The notes below the pieces were generated by a model. The model saw nothing but the letters and a program-made list of their open reading frames with translations. It was not told the origin of the DNA and did no database searches. A DNA stretch of 64,000 bases from Shewanella aquimarina (GTDB lineage Bacteria > Pseudomonadota > Gammaproteobacteria > Enterobacterales > Shewanellaceae), in NCBI RefSeq assembly GCF_023349185.1, contig NZ_JAKIKY010000011.1, positions 62,001 through 126,000 on the forward strand, written 5' to 3'. This document shows, in pieces, positions 8,500 to 16,007 of the stretch. The translations under genes were made by a program, and so were the position numbers. The number at the start of each line of letters is the position of its first letter. Position 1 is the first letter of the stretch.

Positions 8500-11400
8500 T
8501 TAAGACTCTTCAATAGCCACAAAGTTCGACTTATCGATAAGTGCAATCGTCTGACCCCGCTTACCCAGTAGTTCGGGCAGATAAGTTAAACTGTCTGGCT
8601 CCATCTCGGCCTGCATCATCTGGGTCAACCACCGAATGTTTTCATCCTGCAATAACCCCTGATGAGCCTGCTCAAGCAGTTCACGATGAAAACGCTGACG
8701 GATCTCCAGCGGCGTCTCGCGCTCAGGCTCGACCCCGACGCTAAACTCAACCTGGCAACTGCCGCCCAGCGCCTTTGATAGCGCATCTTCCAGCTGACTG
8801 ATAGCGCCTGGTGCCGCCAAGTGCTTCTGATTGGGTTTGAGCACCAGAGGCAGCGGCTCATTAAAGGCCTTACACACGGCATTGACCGCCAGCTGCCTTA
8901 CCCGGCCGCCTATCTCCAGGGCCGACATCAAACGATACCACTTAAGATCCGTATCGTGCCCTGTGATCTCATCGGCCACAAAGGCCACCCGGGTCGTCTG
9001 ACTGACGGGCTGAGTTACCGCTGAAGATGCAGAAGATTCCTGCGCTGCAGGACTCTGGACGGGATGATTGCCGATAGCAGCGCTTTCATTTGTACCTTGG
9101 TCATCCGAGCTTTGGTCCTCCAAACTGAGATCATCCAAGCCTTGTTGAGTCTGAGCAGCGGCATCAGCGCGGGCGTGTGACTCAGATTGAGTATCAACTT
9201 GCCCAGCAAGATTAGGCGCTTCATTGCTTGGCGCGATCATCACCTGCTGGCTTGGCTCAGGTGATTCCCAAGGCGGCCTGTCTTCATCATTTAGGTACGC
9301 AGTAGGTTTCTGCGCAGAATTATCATTCTGCGTCTCAGGCGCTTTCGTCTCAGGCGCTTTCGTCCCATGCTCAGTCTTCCCAGCCTCAGTCATACCTGCA
9401 TCAGTCGTCACAGCCGTGTTCGAGACAGCTTCTACGCTCAGGGCTGCTTGCTCTGGCCGTTTGGGCGGCACATAAGGCGCTGCGCCAAACTGATTATCTT
9501 CGCCAGCCTGCTGCTCACTACTTGGCTGAGCCTGGTTAGCCCCAGGCTTTTTAGCGCCGACTAGGGGCTTTTTTGATGCGCTCTCCTTAGCCGCGTCCTC
9601 CTTAGCCGCATCTTCCTCAAGATCGCTAAGCAGACTCTGACGCGCATTCAGCACGGCGTCGAGCAGATCATCTTCTAACAGGTTGGGCGTGGTTTCTTCA
9701 CTCGCCGATGCTGTACCGGTGGCCATGCCGCCATGGGGGGCATTTTCACTTACCGGAGCGCTAATAGTCTGGGCACTGTTGTCAGCCTGCGTTGTCGCCT
9801 CAGAGGAAGAAATATCGCCAGACGCCGGATTATCCTGTCCCTGCTGATAGGCAAGATAGGCTTCATAGTCGCTTGGGTCGCCAGACTCATCTTCATCTGA
9901 GCTGAAATAGAGATCATCGTAAAAACTGCCACTCTCGTCTGCTGACGAACTGGCTTGCTCGGCTATTGAAGCTGTTTGCTCGACGCTTTCTGCAGGCGTT
10001 TGAATCTCGCTAGGCAGAGCCGCTTCATCGCCTTGTGCTATCGCAGCACTCGTCGACGCATCCACTTTAGACTCGGCAGATGCTTCGCTTACGGGATTTT
10101 TATTTGCCGAGCTTGTTTCTTGCGAGCTCGGCTCAGGACTAGATTCAGGCTCAGGGCTGTGCCCTTGGCTTTGGGCCTGGCTCAAGATCAGCTGCTGCTC
10201 GGCAAACAGCTCGAGTGCGCCCTCATCCTCTTCAAGCGCATCCTTTTCTGTCGAATCAGCTTCAACTAAATCCACTGCAACTAAATTCGCTTCAAATGGG
10301 CCGTCAGTATCGCTTAACTTGTTCGTGTGCTCTGCAGTTGACGTTTGCGCATCGTCTCGGGACAACATTGCCGCATTTGCTTCACAGCTGGCCTCAACCT
10401 TAGCTTTTTCTTCAACCTCGGCTTCCACTTCGATCTGACTATTTGGCACAGACTCAGCAGGTTTCACCGACTTAACTGTTCCATCTGGCCTAGCAGAGGT
10501 TGGCGCAACATCTTCACCCTTGCCCTGTTCTGGTAAAAGAGTGTCTGGCAAGAGGATCTCGCTACCTGCCTCGCCCATCCAGCGCTGCACGGGTGCCTCG
10601 GGCACAAAGGCGATGGCGCGCAGCAGCGCCATCTCGAGACCGGATTTAGGATCTGGCGCATGGGGCAAATCCTGGCGACCATTTAGCAATAGTTGATAAT
10701 AGAGCTGTACCTGCTCGGATCTCAGCTGTTTGGCGAAGACCTTGATCTGCTCGGCATATTGAGATAGCTGAGCGGCACTCGGCGCAAATTGGGTCAAGGT
10801 GATCTGATGCAGCAGTTCCAGCAGGCTACGCAGCACCTCATGGGGATCGGCGCCAAAGGATAGCACCTCCCCAGTGACCGTCAGCAACTTGTCGACATCA
10901 CCATCGCACAGAGCCTTGAGCAAGACGATCACATGATGCTCATCTATGGTCCCCAGCATGGTCTGAACCTGGGCAAGCCTCACCTGACCGGCCCCGAAGG
11001 CGATCGCCTGATCCGTTAAGCTCAAGGCATCACGCATACTGCCGTTGGCGGCCTTGGCGAGTAGTTTTACCGCGCCATCGTCATACCCCACCTGCTCCTG
11101 AGATAGGATGTGACCAAGCTGCACACAGATCTCATCGAGCGTCAGGCTCTTAAGATTAAATTGCAGACAGCGTGAGAGTACAGTTACCGGCAGACGCTGG
11201 GGGTCTGTGGTCGCCAGCAGGAATTTAACATGTTCCGGCGGCTCTTCCAGCGTCTTCAACAGCGCATTGAAGCTGCTACGGGAAAGCATGTGCACTTCAT
11301 CGATCAGATACACCTTGAAGCGGCCGCGTGTGGGGCGATACTGAACGTTGTCCAGTAACTCGCGGGTGTCGTCGACCTTAGTGCGCGACGCCGCATCCAC

Positions 11401-11676
11401 CTCGATAAGATCCACAAAACGACCCTGGGCGATCTCGACACAGCTGGCACATTGGCCACAGGGCGAGGCCGTTACCCCTTGCTCACAGTTCAGTCCCTTG
11501 GCAAATAGCCTGGCCAGACTCGTCTTACCCACCCCTCGGGTACCGGTAAACAGGTAAGCATGATGTAGGCGATTTTGCGATAAAGCATTGGTAAGGGCAT
11601 GTAGCACATGTGACTGACCGACGACTTGCTCAAATGTTGCAGGGCGCCATTTTCTGGCTAACACCTGATATGACAT
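8500..11676 (-). CDS. dnaX: DNA polymerase III subunits tau and gamma
   Basis: DnaX is the clamp-loader ATPase (gamma) and, full length, the replisome organiser (tau). The start MSYQVLARKWRPATF is chosen; four extra upstream residues match no homologue. The 1058-residue protein has a P-loop GTRGVGKT (45-52), zinc cysteines C64, C73, C76 and C79, LIDEVHML Walker B and LLKTLEEPPEHV sensor segments, then a very long Ser/Ala/Glu-rich linker (roughly 375-930), then the tau-specific C-terminal domain that binds the polymerase alpha subunit and DnaB. E. coli tau is 643 residues, so the linker is greatly expanded. An in-frame A-AAA-AAG slippery heptamer at codons 701-703 should give a 708-residue gamma by -1 frameshift. 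The gene precedes ybaB-recR. Confidence 0.96.
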   Translation of the reverse strand: MSYQVLARKWRPATFEQVVGQSHVLHALTNALSQNRLHHAYLFTGTRGVGKTSLARLFAKGLNCEQGVTASPCGQCASCVEIAQGRFVDLIEVDAASRTKVDDTRELLDNVQYRPTRGRFKVYLIDEVHMLSRSSFNALLKTLEEPPEHVKFLLATTDPQRLPVTVLSRCLQFNLKSLTLDEICVQLGHILSQEQVGYDDGAVKLLAKAANGSMRDALSLTDQAIAFGAGQVRLAQVQTMLGTIDEHHVIVLLKALCDGDVDKLLTVTGEVLSFGADPHEVLRSLLELLHQITLTQFAPSAAQLSQYAEQIKVFAKQLRSEQVQLYYQLLLNGRQDLPHAPDPKSGLEMALLRAIAFVPEAPVQRWMGEAGSEILLPDTLLPEQGKGEDVAPTSARPDGTVKSVKPAESVPNSQIEVEAEVEEKAKVEASCEANAAMLSRDDAQTSTAEHTNKLSDTDGPFEANLVAVDLVEADSTEKDALEEDEGALELFAEQQLILSQAQSQGHSPEPESSPEPSSQETSSANKNPVSEASAESKVDASTSAAIAQGDEAALPSEIQTPAESVEQTASIAEQASSSADESGSFYDDLYFSSDEDESGDPSDYEAYLAYQQGQDNPASGDISSSEATTQADNSAQTISAPVSENAPHGGMATGTASASEETTPNLLEDDLLDAVLNARQSLLSDLEEDAAKEDAAKESASKKPLVGAKKPGANQAQPSSEQQAGEDNQFGAAPYVPPKRPEQAALSVEAVSNTAVTTDAGMTEAGKTEHGTKAPETKAPETQNDNSAQKPTAYLNDEDRPPWESPEPSQQVMIAPSNEAPNLAGQVDTQSESHARADAAAQTQQGLDDLSLEDQSSDDQGTNESAAIGNHPVQSPAAQESSASSAVTQPVSQTTRVAFVADEITGHDTDLKWYRLMSALEIGGRVRQLAVNAVCKAFNEPLPLVLKPNQKHLAAPGAISQLEDALSKALGGSCQVEFSVGVEPERETPLEIRQRFHRELLEQAHQGLLQDENIRWLTQMMQAEMEPDSLTYLPELLGKRGQTIALIDKSNFVAIEES
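9539..9589 (-). promoter_or_regulatory. Programmed -1 ribosomal frameshift cassette in dnaX
   Basis: In the minus-strand reading an internal Shine-Dalgarno-like AGGAG lies about eight bases before the slippery heptamer A-AAA-AAG (9574 down to 9568). A hairpin follows at once: AGCCCC pairs with GGGGCT around an inner GGC/GCC stem. After the slip, five codons (Ala-Pro-Ser-Arg-Arg) lead to TAA at 9553-9551. The order and spacing match the E. coli dnaX gamma frameshift site. Confidence 0.8.
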
Positions 11677-12060
11677 GAAACTCCCCAAGGTTGGTAACTA
11701 TTACGAAGCACACTTCATTAATCAGCAAACAATAACATGCCAAGGTCCATCTCGCTAGCAAGCTAAGCGCTTAGCGCGCCTTAATTTATCTTTGTTAAGC
11801 CAGCTTGCTTCATGTTTAACCTATCACCCGCTTTGCCAGCCATTTAAAGGCCGATTTCTAAGCCATCTTGAGCCACTCTTTAGTCAGTCTTTAGCGAGTT
11901 AACAGGGCAATGCTCGCCTTCTCCCACGCCATCAATCCCATGGGGTAGACAGCAGGTTCACATATCTCATCGGCCTAACATCACAGAGGCCCTGATAGCA
12001 AAATGCCGCGGCATAGCCACCGCACTTATATGATCGACATGAGTGATCAATTAGACGGTA
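11677..12060. other. Intergenic region between apt and dnaX
   Basis: About 380 bases hold no open reading frame resembling a known protein and no convincing terminator hairpin. It presumably carries the dnaX promoter. The conserved SRP RNA loop (GGTCAGGTCC) was looked for and is not present. Confidence 0.5.
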
Positions 12061-12606
12061 TTACTCGCCTTCGAACTCACATAGTGTCATCAATGAGAGG
12101 CCCATCTCGGCAAGACGATGCTCGCCGCCAAGCTCTGGCAGAGAAATCACAAACGCCGCATGCTCAACCTCGCCGCCTAGCTGACGGATAAGCTTTACTG
12201 TCGCTTCGATAGTGCCGCCAGTGGCAAGCAGATCGTCGACCACCAAAACCTTATCGCCCGGCTTAATGGCATCCGTGTGGATCTCCAGCATGTCATGGCC
12301 ATATTCCAGCTCATAACTCTCAGAGATAGTTTCACGCGGCAGTTTACCTGGCTTACGTACAGGCACGAAACCGACGCCAAGCTCTAACGCCAGAGGCGCG
12401 CCGAAAAGGAAACCACGTGCCTCGGTGCCCACCACTTTGGTCACACCAAGATCTTTATAGCGCTCAACAAACAGGGCAATCGTCGCCTGATAGGCCGCTG
12501 GGTCTTCCATTAAACTGGTTACATCGCGAAACATGATCCCTGGTTTCGGATAATCTGGAATTGTCTTAATGCTCTGCTTGATCAAGGCTAACTTGTCTGT
12601 ATTCAT
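12061..12606 (-). CDS. apt: Adenine phosphoribosyltransferase
   Basis: Apt condenses adenine with PRPP to AMP in cytosolic purine salvage. The start [14 protein letters not shown] gives 181 residues, the usual length; 16 further upstream codons are open but do not match the family. It contains [14 protein letters not shown], the flexible-loop segment [15 protein letters not shown] with [11 protein letters not shown], and the PRPP-binding motif [13 protein letters not shown] at about residues 120-132. It lies between ybaN and dnaX, the E. coli ybaN-apt-dnaX order. It probably has its own promoter, as the gap to ybaN is about 170 bases. Confidence 0.96.
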   Translation of the reverse strand: MNTDKLALIKQSIKTIPDYPKPGIMFRDVTSLMEDPAAYQATIALFVERYKDLGVTKVVGTEARGFLFGAPLALELGVGFVPVRKPGKLPRETISESYELEYGHDMLEIHTDAIKPGDKVLVVDDLLATGGTIEATVKLIRQLGGEVEHAAFVISLPELGGEHRLAEMGLSLMTLCEFEGE

Positions 12607-12774
12607 TACTACCATCTTTTTCGTTTGAGCCCTTAAAAAGGACAAACTGGCCATAGGGCCAGTTTTGACTAGAATTTTCGGCTAAAGCTTAAGCTCCTTT
12701 GGTATGGGTTGCAACAGCGAATGTCACAAAGCTTAACCAAACTCACCGCCAAGGTTCACAACCTAAGTTCACAA

Positions 12775-13143
12775 TCAGTCATCTAATTCGGGAATTTGCC
12801 TAAGGTAAAGCAGCAAGCCTGTCAGCATGGCCAGCAGCATCAACTTCACCCACAGCAGCGGCACCAAGATGATACTCACGCTAAAACTTAAACAGGTGGC
12901 GATATAGGCCTTGCGCTTCAAGCCGCGGCGAATGGCACGCTCGTTGTGCCAGTTCTGCAGCGCATCGGCAAACCAGGGGTGGGTCATCAGCCAGGCATGG
13001 AGACGTTCACTCGAGCGGGCAAAACAGAAGGCCGCTAGCAAAATAAAAGGCACAGTCGGCAAAAGCGGAACGGCGATGCCTAGCAGGCCCAAAAACAGAC
13101 TGCTAAGGCCTATGAGTAAATAGAAGCCCCGCTTGATGACCAT
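12775..13143 (-). CDS. ybaN: YbaN-like DUF454 inner-membrane protein
   Basis: This is a DUF454 protein of unknown biochemical role. The start at 13143 is preceded by GAGG seven bases upstream; eight further codons are open but begin inside the upstream terminator. The 122 residues show two N-terminal membrane helices (GFYLLIGLSSLFLGLLGIAVPLL and PFILLAAFCFARSS), a polar middle with HAWLMTHPWFADALQNWHNERAI, and two C-terminal helices. The His/Trp-rich middle is the family hallmark. Its place upstream of apt is conserved in enterics. Confidence 0.9.
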   Translation of the reverse strand: MVIKRGFYLLIGLSSLFLGLLGIAVPLLPTVPFILLAAFCFARSSERLHAWLMTHPWFADALQNWHNERAIRRGLKRKAYIATCLSFSVSIILVPLLWVKLMLLAMLTGLLLYLRQIPELDD

Positions 13144-13156
13144 GAATTCCTCGCAT

Positions 13157-13181
13157 AAAAAAACCACTCATAAATGAGTGG
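13157..13181 (-). terminator. Terminator downstream of the microprotein gene
   Basis: A perfect stem CCACTCAT-AA-ATGAGTGG (13164-13181) is followed by seven Ts in the minus-strand reading. It lies between the 40-codon reading frame and ybaN, so the small gene has its own transcript end. Confidence 0.85.
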
Positions 13182-13216
13182 TTAGTATACCTGAGTTCGC
13201 TCGTTAGGCTAGATGC

Positions 13217-13339
13217 TTAAGAGATCAGGTTTAGGTGTTTCAACCATGACAGGGTAGCTGGCAGCGTAGGCAACATCATTACCAGCAAGAAACCAAGAAA
13301 ATAAACAAAATTAAACGGGTCTTTAAACGGCTGACTCAT
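13217..13339 (-). CDS. Putative 40-residue membrane microprotein under an FNR-type site
   Basis: This is a short reading frame of 40 codons. The start ATG has GAGGAAAG just upstream; an ATG five codons earlier is in frame but lacks a ribosome binding site. The product has a short polar N terminus (MSQPFKDPFNF), one hydrophobic helix of about 20 residues (VYFLGFLLVMMLPTLPATL) and a brief basic tail ending SWLKHLNLIS. A perfect TTGAT-N4-ATCAA site lies 31 bases upstream and a terminator 36 bases downstream, which together make a complete single-gene unit. I do not recognise the family. Single-helix proteins under FNR are often accessory subunits of respiratory complexes, but that is inference. 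Confidence 0.7.
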   Translation of the reverse strand: MSQPFKDPFNFVYFLGFLLVMMLPTLPATLSWLKHLNLIS

Positions 13340-13369
13340 ACTTTCCTCACTCATGATTGACAACTTTTA

Positions 13370-13383
13370 TTGATCTAGATCAA
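13370..13383. promoter_or_regulatory. FNR/EtrA-type operator
   Basis: TTGATCTAGATCAA is a perfect palindrome that matches the FNR consensus TTGAT-N4-ATCAA. Its centre is about 37 bases before the microprotein start codon, so its distance to the transcription start is unknown. It overlaps no other gene. Confidence 0.75.
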
Positions 13384-13442
13384 TTTTCGCCGCCATTATA
13401 GAGACAAGCCAGCACGATAGAAAGGACTAATTTGGACAAATT

Positions 13443-14186
13443 TTATCTCGCGGCGACCACTATCCCCCGCTCGGCCATATCCGCTAGCAGCTGCCTACAG
13501 CCTTCCACAATCTGCTGCCTGGGCATCTGCTGGTAGAGCTGGGTTAACCAGTCACACAAGGCCGTAAAGCCCACACCATCTTGTTGACCTATGTAGGCAA
13601 GTACCTGAGCGGTAAGCGGATTAAGCTGCAAGAAACACACTTCATCACTGCTATCCCGATAGAGGCAGAAAAAGTTCGGCTGCTCACTGGGCAGCTCGGG
13701 ACGATAGTCTGGGCTGATGCGCTGCACCTCAAAATGATATTGCGCCACACGGGCGGCCAGGCTTAACGCCAGCGGACGCGCTTCTATGCTTTGTGCATCC
13801 AGGCGCTGGGACTGTCTATCATCGGGTGCCGTGGCAACCACCAGCTCCAACCATTCGTAGTGAGCCAGCTCGAGCATGAAGGCCGGGTCTTGCTCGCTCA
13901 TCTGATATTCGTTTTGCAAGAACAGCAAAAACTCCTGGGCAATCTCGATGAAAATCGGCGTCTGGCAGTCGTGTGTGGCAAAAAACCGCTGAACGAGCGC
14001 CTGCCAGGTCTCTTCCTCATACAGGGAGCAGAGCACGGGAAAGCCGCTGGCGACAAAGCCCTTCACATTGTTAAAAAACAGCTCGCGATAGATCCCCATG
14101 CGTCTGGCATCTGTCCCCTGCGGCAGGGGCGATGAGGGATCTTTGATGTAATCGATGAACGACTGTTGAACTTGGGTAAAACTCAT
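13443..14186 (-). CDS. hvfC: DUF2063 partner protein of an MNIO RiPP enzyme (HvfC/BufC-like)
   Basis: This 247-residue protein has the DUF2063 putative DNA-binding/recognition domain at its N terminus (MSFTQVQQSFIDYI, then RRMGIYRELFFNNVKGFVASGFPVL). The C-terminal part contains PNFFCLYRDSSDEVCFLQLNP and resembles a degenerate RiPP recognition fold. In related clusters the DUF2063 protein forms a complex with the DUF692 oxygenase and helps present the precursor peptide. It begins immediately after the hvfB stop codon, so the two are translated together. The 'DNA-binding' family name is historical; a transcriptional role is not indicated here. Naming follows the Haemophilus hvf locus by domain and motif similarity. 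Confidence 0.88.
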   Translation of the reverse strand: MSFTQVQQSFIDYIKDPSSPLPQGTDARRMGIYRELFFNNVKGFVASGFPVLCSLYEEETWQALVQRFFATHDCQTPIFIEIAQEFLLFLQNEYQMSEQDPAFMLELAHYEWLELVVATAPDDRQSQRLDAQSIEARPLALSLAARVAQYHFEVQRISPDYRPELPSEQPNFFCLYRDSSDEVCFLQLNPLTAQVLAYIGQQDGVGFTALCDWLTQLYQQMPRQQIVEGCRQLLADMAERGIVVAAR

Positions 14187-15026
14187 TTAGGCACTCCGGT
14201 GACTGGGCTGCAATGCCTGGGCCTGATAGTCGTGTATCCTATTGATCTCTTTTAGCAACTCTGCGGTGGCGGGAATATTAAAGTCGCGCTCGAGCAAGGT
14301 TGGAAACACGCCGTGGGTCTGATAGCAAAGCGCTAACAAGCGCCAGACGGGATCGATAACATCGCTGCCATGGGTATCAACCTTAAGATCCTCCGCCTCA
14401 TCGTAATGACCGGCAATATGCAGGTAGGCGATGCGTTCACTGGGCATGGCCTTCAGGAAGGCCTCGGCATCATATTGATGATTAATCGAATTAACATAGA
14501 TGTTATTCACATCCAGCAGCAGTCGACAATCCGCCTCTTCCAGCACGGCATTGACAAACTCGCATTCACTCATCTCGCTACCGGGCGCGGCGTAGAAAGA
14601 GACATTTTCCAAGATGAAGGGGCGCTCAAGAATGTCCTGAACCTGCTCAATTCGCTTAGCAACATGACGCACCGCCTCATGGGTAAAGGGGATAGGCATC
14701 AAGTCATACAGATGGCCCTTGCCCGAGCAGTAACTTAGGTGCTCCGAATAGATATCGATACCATGATGGTCGAGAAAGGTTTTAACCTGCTTAACGAAAC
14801 GCGTATCTAGGGGCTCCGGACTACCGATAGAGAGCGACAGCCCGTGGCAGAAAAACTTGTGCTTCTCTGTTAACTGCCTAAATTGACGGCCAAATTTACC
14901 GCCAAGTGTCATCCAGTTCTCAGGCGCCACCTCGAAAAAATCGATGGCACTTGGAACCGACTGGCAAAATTCATTGAGCATCTCTCGGCGCAGGCCCAGG
15001 CCCACCTTTGCTTGTGTCATCATCAC
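14187..15026 (-). CDS. hvfB: DUF692 multinuclear non-heme iron oxidative enzyme (HvfB/BufB-like)
   Basis: This DUF692 (MNIO) TIM-barrel enzyme has 279 residues. The expected iron ligands are visible: H61 in FFCHGLSLSIG, E95-H96 in DIYSEHLSY, E140-N141 in FILENVS, D172 and N175 in LLLDVNNIYVN, H203/H207 in YLHIAGH, and D217/H219 in DTHGSD. The well-studied members (MbnB in methanobactin, HvfB in Haemophilus) use mixed-valent iron to oxidise cysteine in a precursor into an oxazolone plus thioamide. Here the upstream gene encodes exactly such a precursor with EGKCG repeats, and hvfC follows with no gap. The likely role is to build a copper-binding peptide. Three ATGs open the frame; the first is used here. 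Confidence 0.93.
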   Translation of the reverse strand: MMMTQAKVGLGLRREMLNEFCQSVPSAIDFFEVAPENWMTLGGKFGRQFRQLTEKHKFFCHGLSLSIGSPEPLDTRFVKQVKTFLDHHGIDIYSEHLSYCSGKGHLYDLMPIPFTHEAVRHVAKRIEQVQDILERPFILENVSFYAAPGSEMSECEFVNAVLEEADCRLLLDVNNIYVNSINHQYDAEAFLKAMPSERIAYLHIAGHYDEAEDLKVDTHGSDVIDPVWRLLALCYQTHGVFPTLLERDFNIPATAELLKEINRIHDYQAQALQPSHRSA

Positions 15027-15066
15027 CTTACCTCTAGTGAATAAATGGACTCGTTTGCCCCTGGCT

Positions 15067-15098
15067 AAAAAGAATTAGGCCAGTAAAAACTGGCCTAA
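15067..15098 (-). terminator. Attenuating hairpin between hvfA and hvfB
   Basis: A perfect ten-pair stem TTAGGCCAGT-N4-ACTGGCCTAA (15075-15098) is followed by TTCTTTTT in the minus-strand reading. Its place between the precursor and the enzyme genes suggests partial termination, giving far more precursor than enzyme mRNA. Confidence 0.75.
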
Positions 15099-15126
15099 TC
15101 GACATGGGAAAATCCCTTAAGGCCTA

Positions 15127-15567
15127 TTACTTATGGCCGCCACACTTGCCTTCTTTACCTTTCTTCATTCCTTCGCCACACTTGCCCTCTTTGGCCTTCA
15201 TGTTCTCGCCACACTTACCTTCTTTGGCTTTCATGTTCTCGCCGCACTTACCCTCTTTCTGAGCCTTCATCTGAGCGCCGCACTTACCTTCACCACACTT
15301 ACCTTCTTTGGCGCCTTTCTTCATACCTTCGCCACATTTACCCTCTTTGGCTTTCATGTTCTCGCCGCACTTCCCTTCTTTGGCGCCTTTCTTCATGTTC
15401 TCGCCGCACTTGCCTTCGCCACACTTACCTTCGCCATCGGCGATCTGGTAACCAGCTTGCATTTCACTGTAACCAAACGGATTAGCTTGAGCCTGCGCCG
15501 CAAACGCGCTACCAACAAACACAGTGCCTAACGCTACAGCAACAGCAGTATTCTTAACTAATTTCAT
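15127..15567 (-). CDS. hvfA: EGKCG-repeat RiPP precursor (HvfA-like), secreted
   Basis: This is the precursor peptide of a metallophore-type RiPP. The 146 residues start with a Sec signal peptide (MKLVKNTAVAVALGTVFVGS, cleavage probably near AFA-AQA at 23-26). A short spacer follows (NPFGYSEMQAGYQIADG), then about 100 residues of Gly/Lys/Glu-rich repeats containing ten EGKCG motifs. All ten cysteines of the protein lie in these motifs; two pairs are directly adjacent (EGKCGEGKCG). Spacers are variants of ENMKAK and EGMKKGAK, and the end is KCGGHK. In the Haemophilus HvfA system such cysteines become oxazolone/thioamide pairs that bind copper. AAGGAAGAG precedes the ATG. The gene leads an operon with hvfB and hvfC. 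Confidence 0.93.
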   Translation of the reverse strand: MKLVKNTAVAVALGTVFVGSAFAAQAQANPFGYSEMQAGYQIADGEGKCGEGKCGENMKKGAKEGKCGENMKAKEGKCGEGMKKGAKEGKCGEGKCGAQMKAQKEGKCGENMKAKEGKCGENMKAKEGKCGEGMKKGKEGKCGGHK

Positions 15568-16007
15568 AATCTCTTCCTTTGTTGATCTCTTATATGCAAT
15601 GGTTTGCCAACATCAGTGCGTTGCTGGCTCGGATAATATGACCCGGCCCCCTAGCTTTTTATTTCAAAAAACTTATCAGGCATCACATTTATGACCCAAA
15701 TTATGTGTTAGCGCAAGCATCTAAACAGCAGTAATCGATTGATCTCACGTCTTTATTGACTAAAAATCGATAAGCCAGTCATAGATAACAAAAGATGCTC
15801 GCATCTGACTCATAAGTTTGGCTGGGCACAGCCGTTATCCCCACCCCTTCCCGCACGCACACAGGCTTTGTATATGCCAGGCGCTTGACGTAGAATAAGC
15901 GCCCTTTTACCCGGCCTGGCAATGCAGTACTGAAGCAGTACGTACACCATGGCCAACAGGTTCACCATTTAGGCCCCGCGCCTTGAATTAATGAGAAAAC
16001 GAGAATC
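15568..16007. other. Divergent intergenic region hvfA / dusC
   Basis: About 440 bases separate the two divergent genes. No reading frame worth calling was seen. It must hold the hvfA promoter and leader on the minus strand and the dusC promoter on the plus strand. An imperfect GGCGCTT...AAGCGCC inverted repeat is near 15880-15905. I could not assign a regulator site; no Fur or FNR match is evident. Confidence 0.5.

Noticed and set aside
11677..12060. Search for the SRP (4.5S) RNA gene beside dnaX
   Set aside because: The conserved apical loop GGTCAGGTCC-GGAAGGAAGCAGCC is absent.
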